DNA from: Opitutaceae bacterium
Lineage (GTDB): Bacteria; Verrucomicrobiota; Verrucomicrobiia; Opitutales; Opitutaceae
Length of the DNA: 64,000 bases
Assembly (NCBI GenBank): GCA_030693515.1
Contig: JAUYAK010000049.1
Location: 35,682-99,681 of the forward strand
Direction: 5' to 3'
Position 1 is the stretch's first letter; every line of letters starts with the position of its first letter. This document shows, one piece after another, positions 17,302-26,090 of this stretch. The translations under genes and the position numbers were made by a program. A model generated the notes under the pieces. The model had not been told where the DNA came from and ran no database searches. It was given only the letters and a program-made list of their open reading frames with translations.

Positions 17302-18321
17302 TCAGCCCAGCCCCGCCTTCGCGAGGTGGCCCTTCAGCACGGCGAGATCACTTTTCATCAGCGCTTTCATCTGCGTGACACGATCAGCGGAGCTCAGCGT
17401 CGCGGGCGGGCGCTCGAAGGGCGGATACTCCAGGTGCACTGAGATCGGACCGCCGAGGCCGAGTTCCTTCACCAGCTTGTAATACGCGTCGAAGGGCACG
17501 ATGCCCTCGCCGAGCGGCACGTTCTCGATCGCAGCCTTGCCGGGCGATTGCTGCCACTTGAAATCTTTGATGTCGGTGCAGCGGATCCAGGGGGCGAGGA
17601 GCTTGAGCGCGAGCGGCCAGGACTGGCCGCCCTCCGCGATCGCGTGCCGGATGTCGTATTGCACGCCGAGGGCGCGCGGATCGATGTCCTTGAGCAGGTG
17701 GTAAAGATCCCAGATCGGGCCGCCCACCCGGGGGCCGGCGTGGTTCTGGATGGCGCCGTGGATGCCGAGCGAGGCGTTGAGCGCGGCAAGTTCCTTCAGC
17801 GCGGGCTGCAGTTTCTCGAGGGAGCCGGTGATGCCGAGCTTGGCATCGTAGGAGAAATTGCCGAGGCGGTAAACCTTCACGCCGTGCGCCGCGGCGGTGC
17901 GGAGGACGGCCTCGGTGTGCTCGGCGCGCGCGCTGGTGATCTCGGTGGTGATCATCTCGACCTTCAGGCCGGCGGCGCGGGCGGCGTCGATGGCGCGGGG
18001 CAGCTCCTCCTTCACCTTGGCCGGCAGCACGTGGGGCTGGCCGGTGCGCACGGTCAGATCAATGCCGCCGTAGCCGCACTCGGCGATGATCTTCGCCGTC
18101 TCGGCGACGGAGAACATGTGCAGCGGCTTCGAGAAGACGTGGATGGTGCCCGGGGTGGCCGGTTTGCCGGCCATGGCGGGCGCGGCGGATTTTTTCTCCG
18201 CGGCAAAGGCGGAGGAAACGGCGCCGGCCAGCGGGAGCGCGGCGGCGGTCGCGGCGAGGCGCGTGACGAAATCACGGCGCGTGCAGGCGGTGGCGGAGGA
18301 ATGGGCAGGATGGGTTTTCAT
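17302..18321 (-). CDS. Tat-exported sugar isomerase/epimerase-like TIM barrel
   Basis: 339 residues with a twin-arginine signal (CTRRDFVTRLAATAAALPLA) and an Ala/Pro linker. The barrel begins at IHVFSKPLHMFSVAETAKII and carries GYGGIDLTVRTGQ, QNHAGPR, GVQYDIRHA and VHLEYPPF, consistent with the PF01261 metal site. It is a distant paralog of the gene at 3074. Its substrate is unknown. The start codon sits in TTTTCCCC-ATG-AAAA, the same leader as at 2951, with no Shine-Dalgarno sequence. Confidence 0.82.
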   Translation of the reverse strand: MKTHPAHSSATACTRRDFVTRLAATAAALPLAGAVSSAFAAEKKSAAPAMAGKPATPGTIHVFSKPLHMFSVAETAKIIAECGYGGIDLTVRTGQPHVLPAKVKEELPRAIDAARAAGLKVEMITTEITSARAEHTEAVLRTAAAHGVKVYRLGNFSYDAKLGITGSLEKLQPALKELAALNASLGIHGAIQNHAGPRVGGPIWDLYHLLKDIDPRALGVQYDIRHAIAEGGQSWPLALKLLAPWIRCTDIKDFKWQQSPGKAAIENVPLGEGIVPFDAYYKLVKELGLGGPISVHLEYPPFERPPATLSSADRVTQMKALMKSDLAVLKGHLAKAGLG

Positions 18322-18377
18322 GGGGAAAAGCAGGGTGAAGCGGACGCGGGGAAACGGAAAATCGGCCGGCGCGGCGC

Positions 18378-18830
18378 TCAGCCTTTGCCGCCGCGGAGCA
18401 CGACGACGTGATCGACGCCCTTGGTCTCGAACTCGCGCCAGTAGCTGTCCTCGATCGCGGCGAGGCGCTCCTCCTCGTCGTCGGTCAGCTCGTCGCCGAG
18501 CTTGGTGGGGCCGAGGTCGGCGCGCAGGTCGCGCTCGGCGAGGCGCCCGACGAGCTCGCCCCAGAACATGTCGTCAATGAACTCGTCGAGTTTGGCCTGC
18601 GCGGGGCCGCCCACGAGCTTCTCGTTGGGGAAAAACTGGCCGTTCACGTCCTGCTCGACGAGGTCGGCGCAGCCAAATGGCTGGGCGAGGCCGAAGACTT
18701 TCTGCGCCACGTCCGCGTAGCGCTCCGGCATCGTGGCCGGATCCTCGGGCCGCGAACCCACGACGTAGAGCCCGAGATGGGCGAGCTCGAGCAGGCGCGC
18801 GTATTCCTTCTGGGTGAACGAAACCTTCAT
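18378..18830 (-). CDS. Conserved-looking acidic hypothetical protein
   Basis: 150 residues from the ATG at 18830 (MKVSFTQKEYARLLELAHLG). The upstream extension of the open frame is compositionally poor and is not used. The protein is acidic, with no signal peptide or membrane helix, and reads as mostly helical (DEFIDDMFWGELVGRLAERD, then LTDDEEERLAAIEDSYWREF). I do not recognise a family. It lies divergent from the acyltransferase-like membrane gene at 18948. Confidence 0.7.
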   Translation of the reverse strand: MKVSFTQKEYARLLELAHLGLYVVGSRPEDPATMPERYADVAQKVFGLAQPFGCADLVEQDVNGQFFPNEKLVGGPAQAKLDEFIDDMFWGELVGRLAERDLRADLGPTKLGDELTDDEEERLAAIEDSYWREFETKGVDHVVVLRGGKG

Positions 18831-18947
18831 GCGGCCCCGACACGAAGGGCGAAACGCGCCGCGTTCAACGCAGATCGTCGCGCGTGCGAGGTGCGCATTG
18901 ACCGCGCGGGTCGCTTGCGCCGTGCTCCCCATTCGCCGCGCCCCCGC

Positions 18948-20189
18948 ATGAATCCGCCCGCCGCCCCCTCGCCCGCCACGGCCCTCCCACCCAAGCCCCC
19001 GCGCCTGCTCTCGCTCGATGCGCTGCGCGGCTTCGACATGTGCTGGATCCTCGGCGGCGATGCGGCGCTCCGCGCACTCGGGAAAATCGTGCCCGCCGGG
19101 CCGCTACCGGCGCTTGCGGGGCAGTTCGAGCACAAGGACTGGGCGGGCTTCGCGTTCTACGATCTGATTTTTCCGCTGTTTCTTTTCATCGTCGGCGTGT
19201 CGTCGGTCTTTTCGCTGTCGCGGCTCGTCGAGCAGCACGACCGCGCGACGGCGATCAAGCGCGTGCTGCTGCGCACGGCGATCCTCTACGCGCTGGGGCT
19301 GTTCTATGCCGGCGGGATGACTCAGCCTTGGCCGGGCCTGCGGCTCGTCGGCGTGCTCCCGCGCATCGCGCTCGCCTACGGCGCGACGGGGCTGCTGTTC
19401 ATCTTCTTCAAGCCGCGCACCCTCGCCGGGATCGCGGCGGCGATTCTCGTGGGCTACTGGGCGCTGCTTACGTTTGTGCCGATCCGGGATTTTCAACTGG
19501 AGAAGACCGCCATCGCCGCGCGCCTCGGCACCGACAAGGCCACGCCCGCGCAGATCGCGGCGGCGTTTGAGGCGACGACCGCGCGCGTCACCGGTGGCTA
19601 CGAGCCCGGGAAGAATCTAGCCAACCATCTCGACTTCCAGTTCCTGCCCGGCCGCAAATACGACGTTTATTGGGATCCCGAAGGCTATCTGAGCACGCTG
19701 CCCGCGATCGCGACGTGCCTGCTCGGGGTCTTCGCCGGCCTCTTGCTGCGGCGCACGGATCGCACCGATGCGCAGAAACTCGCCGCCCTCGCGATCGGCG
19801 GCGGGGCGGCGCTGGCGGCCGGGCACCTTTGGGGCCTGCAGTTTCCGATCATCAAAAAAATCTGGACCTCGTCGTTCGTGCTGGTGGCGGGCGGGTGGAG
19901 CCTGCTGCTGCTGGCGGCGTTCTACTGGGTGATAGATGTGCGCGGGGCGCGGCGCTGGTGCACGCCGTTCGTGTGGGTGGGGCTCAACCCGATCACGCTC
20001 TACCTGATCTCGGGCATCGTGGGCTACCGTGCGTTGGCCAATCGGATCGTCGGCGGCGACGTGCGGGCGTGGCTTGACCGCGTGCTCGGCCCCGGCGGCG
20101 GCGATCTCGGCACGAACCTCGGCGCGATGGCCGTGATGTTCACGATCGCGTGGTTCCTGCACCAGCGGCGGATCTATCTGCGGGCGTAG
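18948..20189 (+). CDS. DUF5009/HGSNAT-like multipass acyltransferase
   Basis: 413 residues and about ten membrane helices. The N-terminal RLLSLDALRGFDMCWILGGD is the hallmark of the COG4299/DUF5009 group related to heparan-alpha-glucosaminide N-acetyltransferase, where the conserved Asp/Arg lie next to the first helix. The central loop has YDVYWDPEGYLSTLPAIATC, typical of the group. Such proteins are thought to move an acyl group across the membrane onto a sugar. The ATG at 18948 is placed by the family N-terminus. The gene ends directly against a palindromic repeat. Confidence 0.85.
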   Translation: MNPPAAPSPATALPPKPPRLLSLDALRGFDMCWILGGDAALRALGKIVPAGPLPALAGQFEHKDWAGFAFYDLIFPLFLFIVGVSSVFSLSRLVEQHDRATAIKRVLLRTAILYALGLFYAGGMTQPWPGLRLVGVLPRIALAYGATGLLFIFFKPRTLAGIAAAILVGYWALLTFVPIRDFQLEKTAIAARLGTDKATPAQIAAAFEATTARVTGGYEPGKNLANHLDFQFLPGRKYDVYWDPEGYLSTLPAIATCLLGVFAGLLLRRTDRTDAQKLAALAIGGGAALAAGHLWGLQFPIIKKIWTSSFVLVAGGWSLLLLAAFYWVIDVRGARRWCTPFVWVGLNPITLYLISGIVGYRALANRIVGGDVRAWLDRVLGPGGGDLGTNLGAMAVMFTIAWFLHQRRIYLRA

Positions 20190-20191
20190 GG

Positions 20192-20266
20192 TAGCAACGG
20201 CGGGCGTCCCTGCCCGCCGGTTCAGGACTTTCACCAAGCCACGGCGGGCGGGACGCCCGCCGCTAC
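20192..20266. repeat. Palindromic repeat, GCGTCCCTGCCCGCC family
   Basis: This is the clearest copy. GTAGCAACGGCGGGCGTCCC on the left pairs with the right arm ending GGGACGCCCGCCGCTAC, with a TTCAGG-containing loop. It fills the whole gap between two convergent genes: its left end is two bases after the plus-strand stop, and its right end CTAC contains the minus-strand TAG stop (20263-20265). It could act as a bidirectional terminator. Confidence 0.85.
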
Positions 20267-21432
20267 GGTTTGGCCGCAAGCGCATCGAGGAGTTCGGGAC
20301 GCTCCGCGCGCTCGATGGCCCGGCGTAGCAGCGCGCGCGTCTCTGCGGAAGGCTCGACGGCCAGAATCTGGCCGATGAGCTCGCGCGCCGCCGCCAGCTC
20401 GCCGGCGCCGGCGAGCATCTCGACGTGAGGGAGCTGAAGCCTGATGCTGGACCGCTTCGCCGTCAGATCGGCACCGCCGGACTGCAGCCGCGAGAGGGTC
20501 GAATCCGCCACCCGCAGGATGCTGGCCGGCGGCATCGCCTCCAGCGCCTCCGCGTAGCGCCGCGCCGCGATAAGCTGCGGCTGAACCCTCGTGCCAAAGC
20601 CCCGGCGCCGCGGATCGCCCGCGGGCAGTTGGTCGAACATCGCGAGATTCGCCGCCCGATCCCCGAGGGCCTCGTTGAGCGCGGCAAAATCACTGGCCGC
20701 GCGGGCGTCGCCGCCCAGCAGGCGGGTCTTCGCGTCGTCGCGACGCGTGACGAGCGCCGCACGGGCCGGCGGATAATTCGCCGCCAGCCGGCCCAAATCG
20801 CCGGTGAGAAAACTGGTGCGGACCCCCGTGAAGCTGCTGACTTTGATCATCCCCTCGTCGAAACACCAGAGGTAGTGCTCGAGCGCCTCGGCCGACTGGC
20901 CGGCGCGCGCGAGCGTCTTCGCGAGATCATAACGGGCACGGACGGCTTCCCGGCTGTCGGCCGAGGCCGAGGTCACGGCATCGTGCGCGCGCACCAAGGT
21001 GGGCCGGCCGGCGACGCCCGCGGCAAAATCCGCGATGAACCGCGCCGGATCGCGAAAGCCGACGATGCGATCGACCTCCGTGCCGTCGGGCTTGAGCACG
21101 AGCAGCGTCGGGTAGGCGGCGATGGCGTAGTGTTTCGCGGCGGCGCGGCCCTCCTTCTCGGCATCAAGCTTGAGGGCGACGGCCTTGGCGTTGACGAGTT
21201 CGCCGACCTTGGGGTCCGTCCAGGTCTGCTGGTCGAGGAGTTTGCAGGGCGCGCACCACGTGGTGAAGAAATCAATGAACACGAGTTTGCGCTCCGCTTG
21301 GGCGGCAGCAAACGCACCCTCGAGGCTGAGGGGACGGAAGGCCACGGCGGATTTTGTTTCCTGGGCGACGGCCGGCGGAAGCGCCAGACCGGAGAACACG
21401 GCAAAGAGACCGACAAGGCTTCTGGGGTGCAT
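20263..21432 (-). CDS. Periplasmic thioredoxin-fold protein with helical repeat tail
   Basis: 389 residues. The signal peptide is followed by a thioredoxin-like domain with FFTTWCAPCKLL (Cys60 and Cys63), cis-Pro region AAYPTLLVL, and DGTEVDRIVGF, as in DsbE/TlpA-like or thioredoxin_7 proteins. From about residue 160 the chain is Ala-rich and helical, TPR-like (LAKTLARAGQSAEALEHYL). It may be a disulfide reductase or chaperone in the periplasm, which fits the dsbD gene 5 kb away. The stop codon is supplied by the adjacent repeat. Confidence 0.82.
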   Translation of the reverse strand: MHPRSLVGLFAVFSGLALPPAVAQETKSAVAFRPLSLEGAFAAAQAERKLVFIDFFTTWCAPCKLLDQQTWTDPKVGELVNAKAVALKLDAEKEGRAAAKHYAIAAYPTLLVLKPDGTEVDRIVGFRDPARFIADFAAGVAGRPTLVRAHDAVTSASADSREAVRARYDLAKTLARAGQSAEALEHYLWCFDEGMIKVSSFTGVRTSFLTGDLGRLAANYPPARAALVTRRDDAKTRLLGGDARAASDFAALNEALGDRAANLAMFDQLPAGDPRRRGFGTRVQPQLIAARRYAEALEAMPPASILRVADSTLSRLQSGGADLTAKRSSIRLQLPHVEMLAGAGELAAARELIGQILAVEPSAETRALLRRAIERAERPELLDALAAKP

Positions 21433-21450
21433 GGGAGTAAAAGACGCTCG

Positions 21451-21522
21451 CTACGGCCCGCGGAGGTGGGCCGCGACCTCATCGGCGATAAAGCCGGGGT
21501 CGCCCGTGGGACGCGCTTTCAT
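21451..21522 (-). pseudogene. Possible 3' scrap of a gene
   Basis: A 23-codon frame with very GC-rich third positions encodes MKARPTGDPGFIADEVAAHL and RGP, then a stop. The frame stays open upstream (RSRTVGGM...). The segment looks like the C-terminal end of an ordinary enzyme, but no N-terminal part is present before the AT-rich leader of the next gene. I do not recognise it. It could equally be a chance open frame. Confidence 0.25.
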
Positions 21523-21660
21523 GCCGCCAACGGTGCGCGAGCGCCGCCCTCCACGCAAGCTGGCGCTGCGCCGTGGCCGCCGCTGTCAAGCGGCCGGGCG
21601 AATTTTTTTTGCGCGCCGTCGCGGAACATTTTCGGCGCCGGTTCCATCTCTCCTAGCACT

Positions 21661-22191
21661 ATGAAAACCATCCGACTTCTCTCCCTCTTCGCCCTGGGCT
21701 TCGCGACCTTGGCTCCTTGGGCCGGCGCGCTGGAAAAACCCGCCGACAAGACCCCCCGCCCCGTCCGCCTGCAGCTGCGCGTCGACCTGCCGTTCAGCAT
21801 GAACCCGATCCGGGACGACGACATCGCCGAGGCGTTTGCCCACCGCGTCGTGACCGCGCTGCACGAGCAGGGCTTCAAGGGCCGCATCAAATATGTCGAG
21901 AACGGCGACCGGGTGGACGAGACCGTGCCCGTGCTCGATGTCCGCATCTTTGAGTGGCGCGTGAACCGCATCGGCCACACGGACTGCGTCTTCTCCGCCG
22001 CACTCAAGTCGCCGCGCGGCGAGCAGAACCTCGGCATGTTTTCCGGGACCTCGATCATGACGTGGATGCGCCGCGACTGGTTCGCGCGCGCCGACAGCTT
22101 CGACGACGCCGCCCGCGACGCGCTGGGCAATCTCAAGGCCCGGCTCGATGCAACCGATTTGATCGAGCCGGCGGTGACGATGAAAAAGTAG
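21661..22191 (+). CDS. Secreted hypothetical protein
   Basis: 176 residues. The ATG at 21661 begins a clear signal peptide (MKTIRLLSLFALGFATLAPW...AGA). The mature part has VRLQLRVDLPFSMNPIRDDD, then a VLDVRIFEWRVNRIGHTDCV strand pair and a helical C-terminus. The pattern resembles periplasmic or lipoprotein domains that assemble around secreted complexes, but no family is recognised. It is divergent from the thioredoxin-fold gene and convergent with the ABC exporter. Confidence 0.75.
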   Translation: MKTIRLLSLFALGFATLAPWAGALEKPADKTPRPVRLQLRVDLPFSMNPIRDDDIAEAFAHRVVTALHEQGFKGRIKYVENGDRVDETVPVLDVRIFEWRVNRIGHTDCVFSAALKSPRGEQNLGMFSGTSIMTWMRRDWFARADSFDDAARDALGNLKARLDATDLIEPAVTMKK

Positions 22192-22203
22192 CGCCGCCGC
22201 GCC

Positions 22204-23025
22204 TCACGCGTCGCCAAAGACGCGTTTGCGCAGCAGGCGCAGATCAATGGGCACGAGCAGGAGCAGCATCACGGCGCTCAACGCCGCGGCGTAGGCGAGG
22301 TGCGTCGTCGGCGTGCCGCGCAGCAGTAGCCAGCGCAGACCCTCGGCGAGGTGATGCAGCGGGTTCGCCAGCACGAGCGTCTCCAGCCACGGCAGCGCCG
22401 GCAGCGGGAAATACGTGCTGCTCGTGAACCCGATCGGCAGGATCACGAGGAAGAACGGGAGCCCCATGTGATCCATGCTGGGCAAAATCGCGGTGAAGAA
22501 GAGCCCCACGGAGGCAAACGCCACCGCCGCGAGAAACAGCAACGGGATCGCGAGCGGCAGCCACGTCCAGTGCAGCTGCAACACACCGGCGACGCCGAAG
22601 CCCGCGAGCACGAGGCACACGACCACCGCGTAGAAGGTCGCGAGCGTCGCCGCCCAGAGCATCTCCGCCCAGACGACGTGCTCCAGCCGCACCTGTGTCG
22701 TAAGCTGGCCCTCCCAAGATTTCTGGTAGTGCATCCGCATGTAGGCGGAGAAAATCGATTGGAAGAACGCGGTCATGAACACCGTGTAGGCCAGAATGCC
22801 CGGCGCGAGATAGGGCAGATAATCCGCCGGCGCGCCGCCCCACACGAGGTTCCCGATCTGGCTGCCGAGGCCGACACCGAAGGCGAGCAGCATCACGAGC
22901 GGCTCGGCCAGCGGCGGGATGACCGCCGTGTGCCAGTTGCGCAGATGCACGCGCAGGTGCCGCGCGAGCACGGCGCGGCTCTGCCACGCCAATGCGGGTC
23001 CGAAGATGCGGCGCACGGCACTCAT
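22204..23025 (-). CDS. ABC-2 type exporter permease (NodJ-like)
   Basis: 273 residues with six predicted membrane helices. The N-terminus HLRNWHTAVIPPLAEPLVML and the YMRMHYQKSWEGQLTTQVRL loop are typical of NodJ/ABC-2 permeases. LPSMDHMGLPFFLVILPIGF and TYFPLPALPWLETLVLANPL are the conserved C-terminal part. The ATG at 23025 overlaps the stop of the ATPase gene by four bases (ATGA), so both halves are co-translated. The exported substrate is unknown; NodIJ relatives export lipo-oligosaccharides, polysaccharides or drugs. Confidence 0.85.
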   Translation of the reverse strand: MSAVRRIFGPALAWQSRAVLARHLRVHLRNWHTAVIPPLAEPLVMLLAFGVGLGSQIGNLVWGGAPADYLPYLAPGILAYTVFMTAFFQSIFSAYMRMHYQKSWEGQLTTQVRLEHVVWAEMLWAATLATFYAVVVCLVLAGFGVAGVLQLHWTWLPLAIPLLFLAAVAFASVGLFFTAILPSMDHMGLPFFLVILPIGFTSSTYFPLPALPWLETLVLANPLHHLAEGLRWLLLRGTPTTHLAYAAALSAVMLLLLVPIDLRLLRKRVFGDA

Positions 23026-23963
23026 CGGCGGCCCTCCCGCTCCAGCGCGAGAAACAAGTCGTCGAGGTTCGGCGGGCGCACTTCGTAGCGCAGGCCCGGA
23101 AACGCCGCGACAAACGCCGCCAGCCCCGCCGCGTCGAGCGCCACATGCCAGTCGCTGAGCACCGCCGTGAGCGGATCGCCCCGGGCGCGCAACCAGTCCG
23201 CGGCGGACCCGGCCTCGGGCGCGGCGTGCGCGAGGATGACGACGTGCTCGCCCACGACATCGCCGAGCAGCACGCGCGTGGTGCCGCTCGCGCGCACCTT
23301 GCCATCCTGCAACAGCACCAGCCGGTCGGAGAGACGTTCCGCTTCGTCCATGTAGTGCGTCGTGAGGACGACCGCCATGCCCTCCGCGCGGAGCCGGGCG
23401 ACGAGTTCCCACACCGCCATGCGCGCCTGCGGATCGAGGCCGGTGGTGGGCTCGTCGAGAAACACCACCTGCGGGCCATGCACCACGGAGCGCGCGATCA
23501 TCAGGCGGCGCTTGAAGCCGCCGGAGAGCCGATCGGGCTTCTGGTCTGCGTATTCCTCGAGGCCGAATTGCGCGAGGAGCGCGTCGATGCGCGCCGCGAG
23601 GTTTTCGATCTTCGGGCGGTAGTAGCGCGCGGTCTGCTCGAGGTTACCGCGCACGGTGAAGTCCGTGTCGAACGTGTCGTCCTGCGTGCAGACGCCCAGC
23701 GCGCGGCGCGCGCGATCGCCGTCGGTCGCGAGATCGTGGCCAGCGATGCGGATGCTGCCCGCCTCGGGCCGGAGAAACCCGTAGCACATGCGGAGCGTGG
23801 TGGTCTTGCCCGCGCCGTTGGGGCCGAGCAGCCCGATCACCTCGCCGGCGCGGCACGTGAGATCGACGCCGTTGACGACGGGCTTGCCACCTAGGTGTTT
23901 TACGAGGCCACGGACTTCAAGCAATGGGGCAGCGGGAGTAACGGAAGGCAGGAGGGATTTCAT
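23022..23963 (-). CDS. ABC exporter ATPase (NodI-like)
   Basis: 313 residues. Walker A is GPNGAGKTT (47-55), the signature LSGGFKRR, Walker B VVFLDEPTTGLDP and the switch His in LTTHYMDEAERL. The C-terminal 80 residues match the DrrA/NodI-like extension. It drives the permease encoded immediately downstream with a four-base overlap. A 29-codon membrane microprotein frame lies 19 bp upstream and may belong to the same transcript. Confidence 0.9.
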   Translation of the reverse strand: MKSLLPSVTPAAPLLEVRGLVKHLGGKPVVNGVDLTCRAGEVIGLLGPNGAGKTTTLRMCYGFLRPEAGSIRIAGHDLATDGDRARRALGVCTQDDTFDTDFTVRGNLEQTARYYRPKIENLAARIDALLAQFGLEEYADQKPDRLSGGFKRRLMIARSVVHGPQVVFLDEPTTGLDPQARMAVWELVARLRAEGMAVVLTTHYMDEAERLSDRLVLLQDGKVRASGTTRVLLGDVVGEHVVILAHAAPEAGSAADWLRARGDPLTAVLSDWHVALDAAGLAAFVAAFPGLRYEVRPPNLDDLFLALEREGRR

Positions 23964-23982
23964 TCTTCAGGACGGAAAGGCT

Positions 23983-24072
23983 TCACTTCTCCTCGTTGGG
24001 ATCGTCGGACGCCCCGCGATCCGTCGCCACAAGGACGACGATCAGAAGCAGGACGATGGCGACGGGCAGCAT
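23983..24072 (-). CDS. Possible single-pass membrane microprotein
   Basis: 29 residues: one hydrophobic helix MLPVAIVLLLIVVLVATD followed by an acidic tail ending NEEK. Almost all codons end in G or C, matching real genes here. It stops 19 bp before the ABC ATPase start on the same strand. Small one-helix subunits that modulate transporters are known, but this one is only a candidate. Confidence 0.42.
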   Translation of the reverse strand: MLPVAIVLLLIVVLVATDRGASDDPNEEK

Positions 24073-24131
24073 GGGAAGATGCGGTGCAATCAATCGACGA
24101 ACAAGATCGCGCGTTCCGGACAACCGAAAAA

Positions 24132-25964
24132 CTAATTAGCTCCCACCAGCGGGAGCGGAGTGCCCTCGATCGCGGTGAGCGCTCCGATCTCGGCCAAGGC
24201 CTCGCGCGCGCCGGTCGCGGTCAGGAATTCCCAGGCGGCGAGCACCCGACGGTAGAAGAGCACACGCTCGGCGGCGGTCTGGCGGCTGAGGGCGCGAGCC
24301 GGTTCGTCGGCCAGCGCGGGGGCGGGGCCGATTTTTTCGGCGGCGGCGCGCACGGCGGGATCGGCGGCGGCTTTGCCCCATGCGACGATCCGAGTGCGGC
24401 GCTCCGCGCCCCAGCGGGCGGCGGCCTCGGCGCGCGGACGATCGAGCGTGGCGGGGTTTGCATAGCCGGAGCGCCAGTAGATTTCGTTGATGAGCGCATC
24501 GCCGCCGCCGCGCGGGAGGAAAAAATCACGGCCGCCATCCTCGAGGCCGAGGAGGTGTTTTTCCAAATCGAGCGCGCCGCCAGCGAGCCCGGGCACGTCG
24601 CCGCGGAGCACGGCGGCTTTCCAGGCGGGGCGGAGGGTATCGGTCCAGACTTTGCGCAGCTCGGCGAGCTGGCCGCGCCGCGCCCCGCCGCGGGGGCCGC
24701 CGCCGGCGGGGCGCTCGCCGCGGCCGCGGATCGCGGCATCAAGCTGCGCGCGCGTGCCGGTGAGCAGGAGTTCCTTGGCGGCGGGAACCTGCTCCGCGAG
24801 CCGTGCCGTGAAGCGGGCAAACAACGCCTGCTTTTCGCGCAGGGCGGGATCGGCAGGGTGCGCCGCGAGGCGTCCGGTATCGACGGCGCGCTGATAGGCG
24901 GCGACGGCCTGAAGCACGGCTGGATCGGCTTCCAGCGTGGCGACGAGGCGGGTCTCGATGAAGCGCGCCCATCCGTCGAGCAAGTGATCGGACGTGGTGC
25001 GCGGCTTGTCGATGGTGCGATCGACGAGGGTGGCGGCTTCGTGGGCGGCGACATAAGTGGGCGCCGCGGGGCCGAGCGCGGCGCCCGTCATGAGATCGCG
25101 GCCGAGGATGGCCTCGGGGAGAAAGCGTTCGTAGCCCGCCCAGCGCTCGGGAATCGGATCGGCATCGCAGCCGGCGGCGAGGGAATCCTCGTCGGTCGCG
25201 GTGAAGCCGGCGATCGGCAGGCGGGGATACTTGCTTTTCACCGCAGCCCACGCCGGCAGGCGGGCAAACCATTCGCGCGGCGGCACGGGCTCGCGCGCGA
25301 CGCCGAGTTCGTGGAAGCCGCCGGAGTGGCACTGCGTCATGCAAAACACGACGCGCCCCCGGCCGAGGCCGGTGGCGAGCACGCGGCGCAGCTCGGCCAC
25401 GCCGAGGATCTCCTTGTCGTCGGTGATCCAGCCGCTGCCGCGGCGGCCGGGCTTGAGCTGCCACAGAGTGATGGCGCTCTCGCGGGCGTCGCCCTTGCCC
25501 GCGAGTTCGCCGTGGTCGCCGACGAAGAGGTGCAGCGTGCCGCCGTCGCGCACGCGCGGGAGAATCTCGTCGCGCAGGGCGCGGAGGAAATTATCGCGCG
25601 TGGCGGCGCGGTTATGGGGCAGAACGCCCGGCTCCCAGGATTGAAGCACGAGGCCGTCGCGCCGCGTCTCGCGGCGGGCGTCGGCGAGGATCAGCGGAGC
25701 ATCGGGGCGGTTGCCCGCGCCGAAAAAGATCCACACGGCCTCCGGTGGGCAGGCGCGCCCGAGGTGTTCGGCGAGGGCGCGGGCCTGGAGGTATTGCGAG
25801 TAGTTGTTGGAGAGCGGCGTGCCGCCACCGGAGAGCAGCACGTAGGCGTCGCGCGGAGCAGACACTGGCAGAGCCCCCGGCGACGACGCGCGGTCCGCGG
25901 AGGTCGAGCAGCCGGCCAGCAGGGCCGCGGCGACGACGAGAAACACAGTGAGAAGGCGCGGCAC
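24132..25964 (-). CDS. Caspase-like (clan CD) lipoprotein peptidase
   Basis: 610 residues. A lipoprotein signal (FLVVAAALLAGC, Cys19) anchors it, probably to the outer membrane or periplasmic face. The first 330 residues look like a legumain/caspase-type fold: DAYVLLSGGG strand, then TLHLFVGDHGE with the catalytic His151 and VVFCMTQCHSGGF with the candidate nucleophile Cys212, the standard H-G / C-x-S-G dyad. A long helical C-terminal part follows (WARFIETRLVATLEADPAVL...) of unknown role. The substrate is unknown; targets cleaved after a basic or acidic residue would be expected. Confidence 0.65.
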   Translation of the reverse strand: MPRLLTVFLVVAAALLAGCSTSADRASSPGALPVSAPRDAYVLLSGGGTPLSNNYSQYLQARALAEHLGRACPPEAVWIFFGAGNRPDAPLILADARRETRRDGLVLQSWEPGVLPHNRAATRDNFLRALRDEILPRVRDGGTLHLFVGDHGELAGKGDARESAITLWQLKPGRRGSGWITDDKEILGVAELRRVLATGLGRGRVVFCMTQCHSGGFHELGVAREPVPPREWFARLPAWAAVKSKYPRLPIAGFTATDEDSLAAGCDADPIPERWAGYERFLPEAILGRDLMTGAALGPAAPTYVAAHEAATLVDRTIDKPRTTSDHLLDGWARFIETRLVATLEADPAVLQAVAAYQRAVDTGRLAAHPADPALREKQALFARFTARLAEQVPAAKELLLTGTRAQLDAAIRGRGERPAGGGPRGGARRGQLAELRKVWTDTLRPAWKAAVLRGDVPGLAGGALDLEKHLLGLEDGGRDFFLPRGGGDALINEIYWRSGYANPATLDRPRAEAAARWGAERRTRIVAWGKAAADPAVRAAAEKIGPAPALADEPARALSRQTAAERVLFYRRVLAAWEFLTATGAREALAEIGALTAIEGTPLPLVGAN

Positions 25965-26090
25965 GGGGTATTGCTAGCGGCGGAGCGCAGGCGGGCGCAA
26001 ACGGGAAAACCGGCCGCGCCGCGACGCGGGCTCCAGGAACAAACCGCGGGGTTTGCACCTCGCACGAAAACCTCCACGCTCCCTCCACCC

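Noticed and set aside
20425..21660. Long plus-strand frame covering the thioredoxin-fold gene
   Set aside because: It is antisense to a gene with a clear CAPC thioredoxin domain; only the part from 21661 onward has a signal peptide and normal codon use.
23895..26090. Long plus-strand frame upstream of dsbD
   Set aside because: It is antisense to the caspase-like lipoprotein; only the part from the ATG at 26091 encodes a recognisable protein with a signal peptide.
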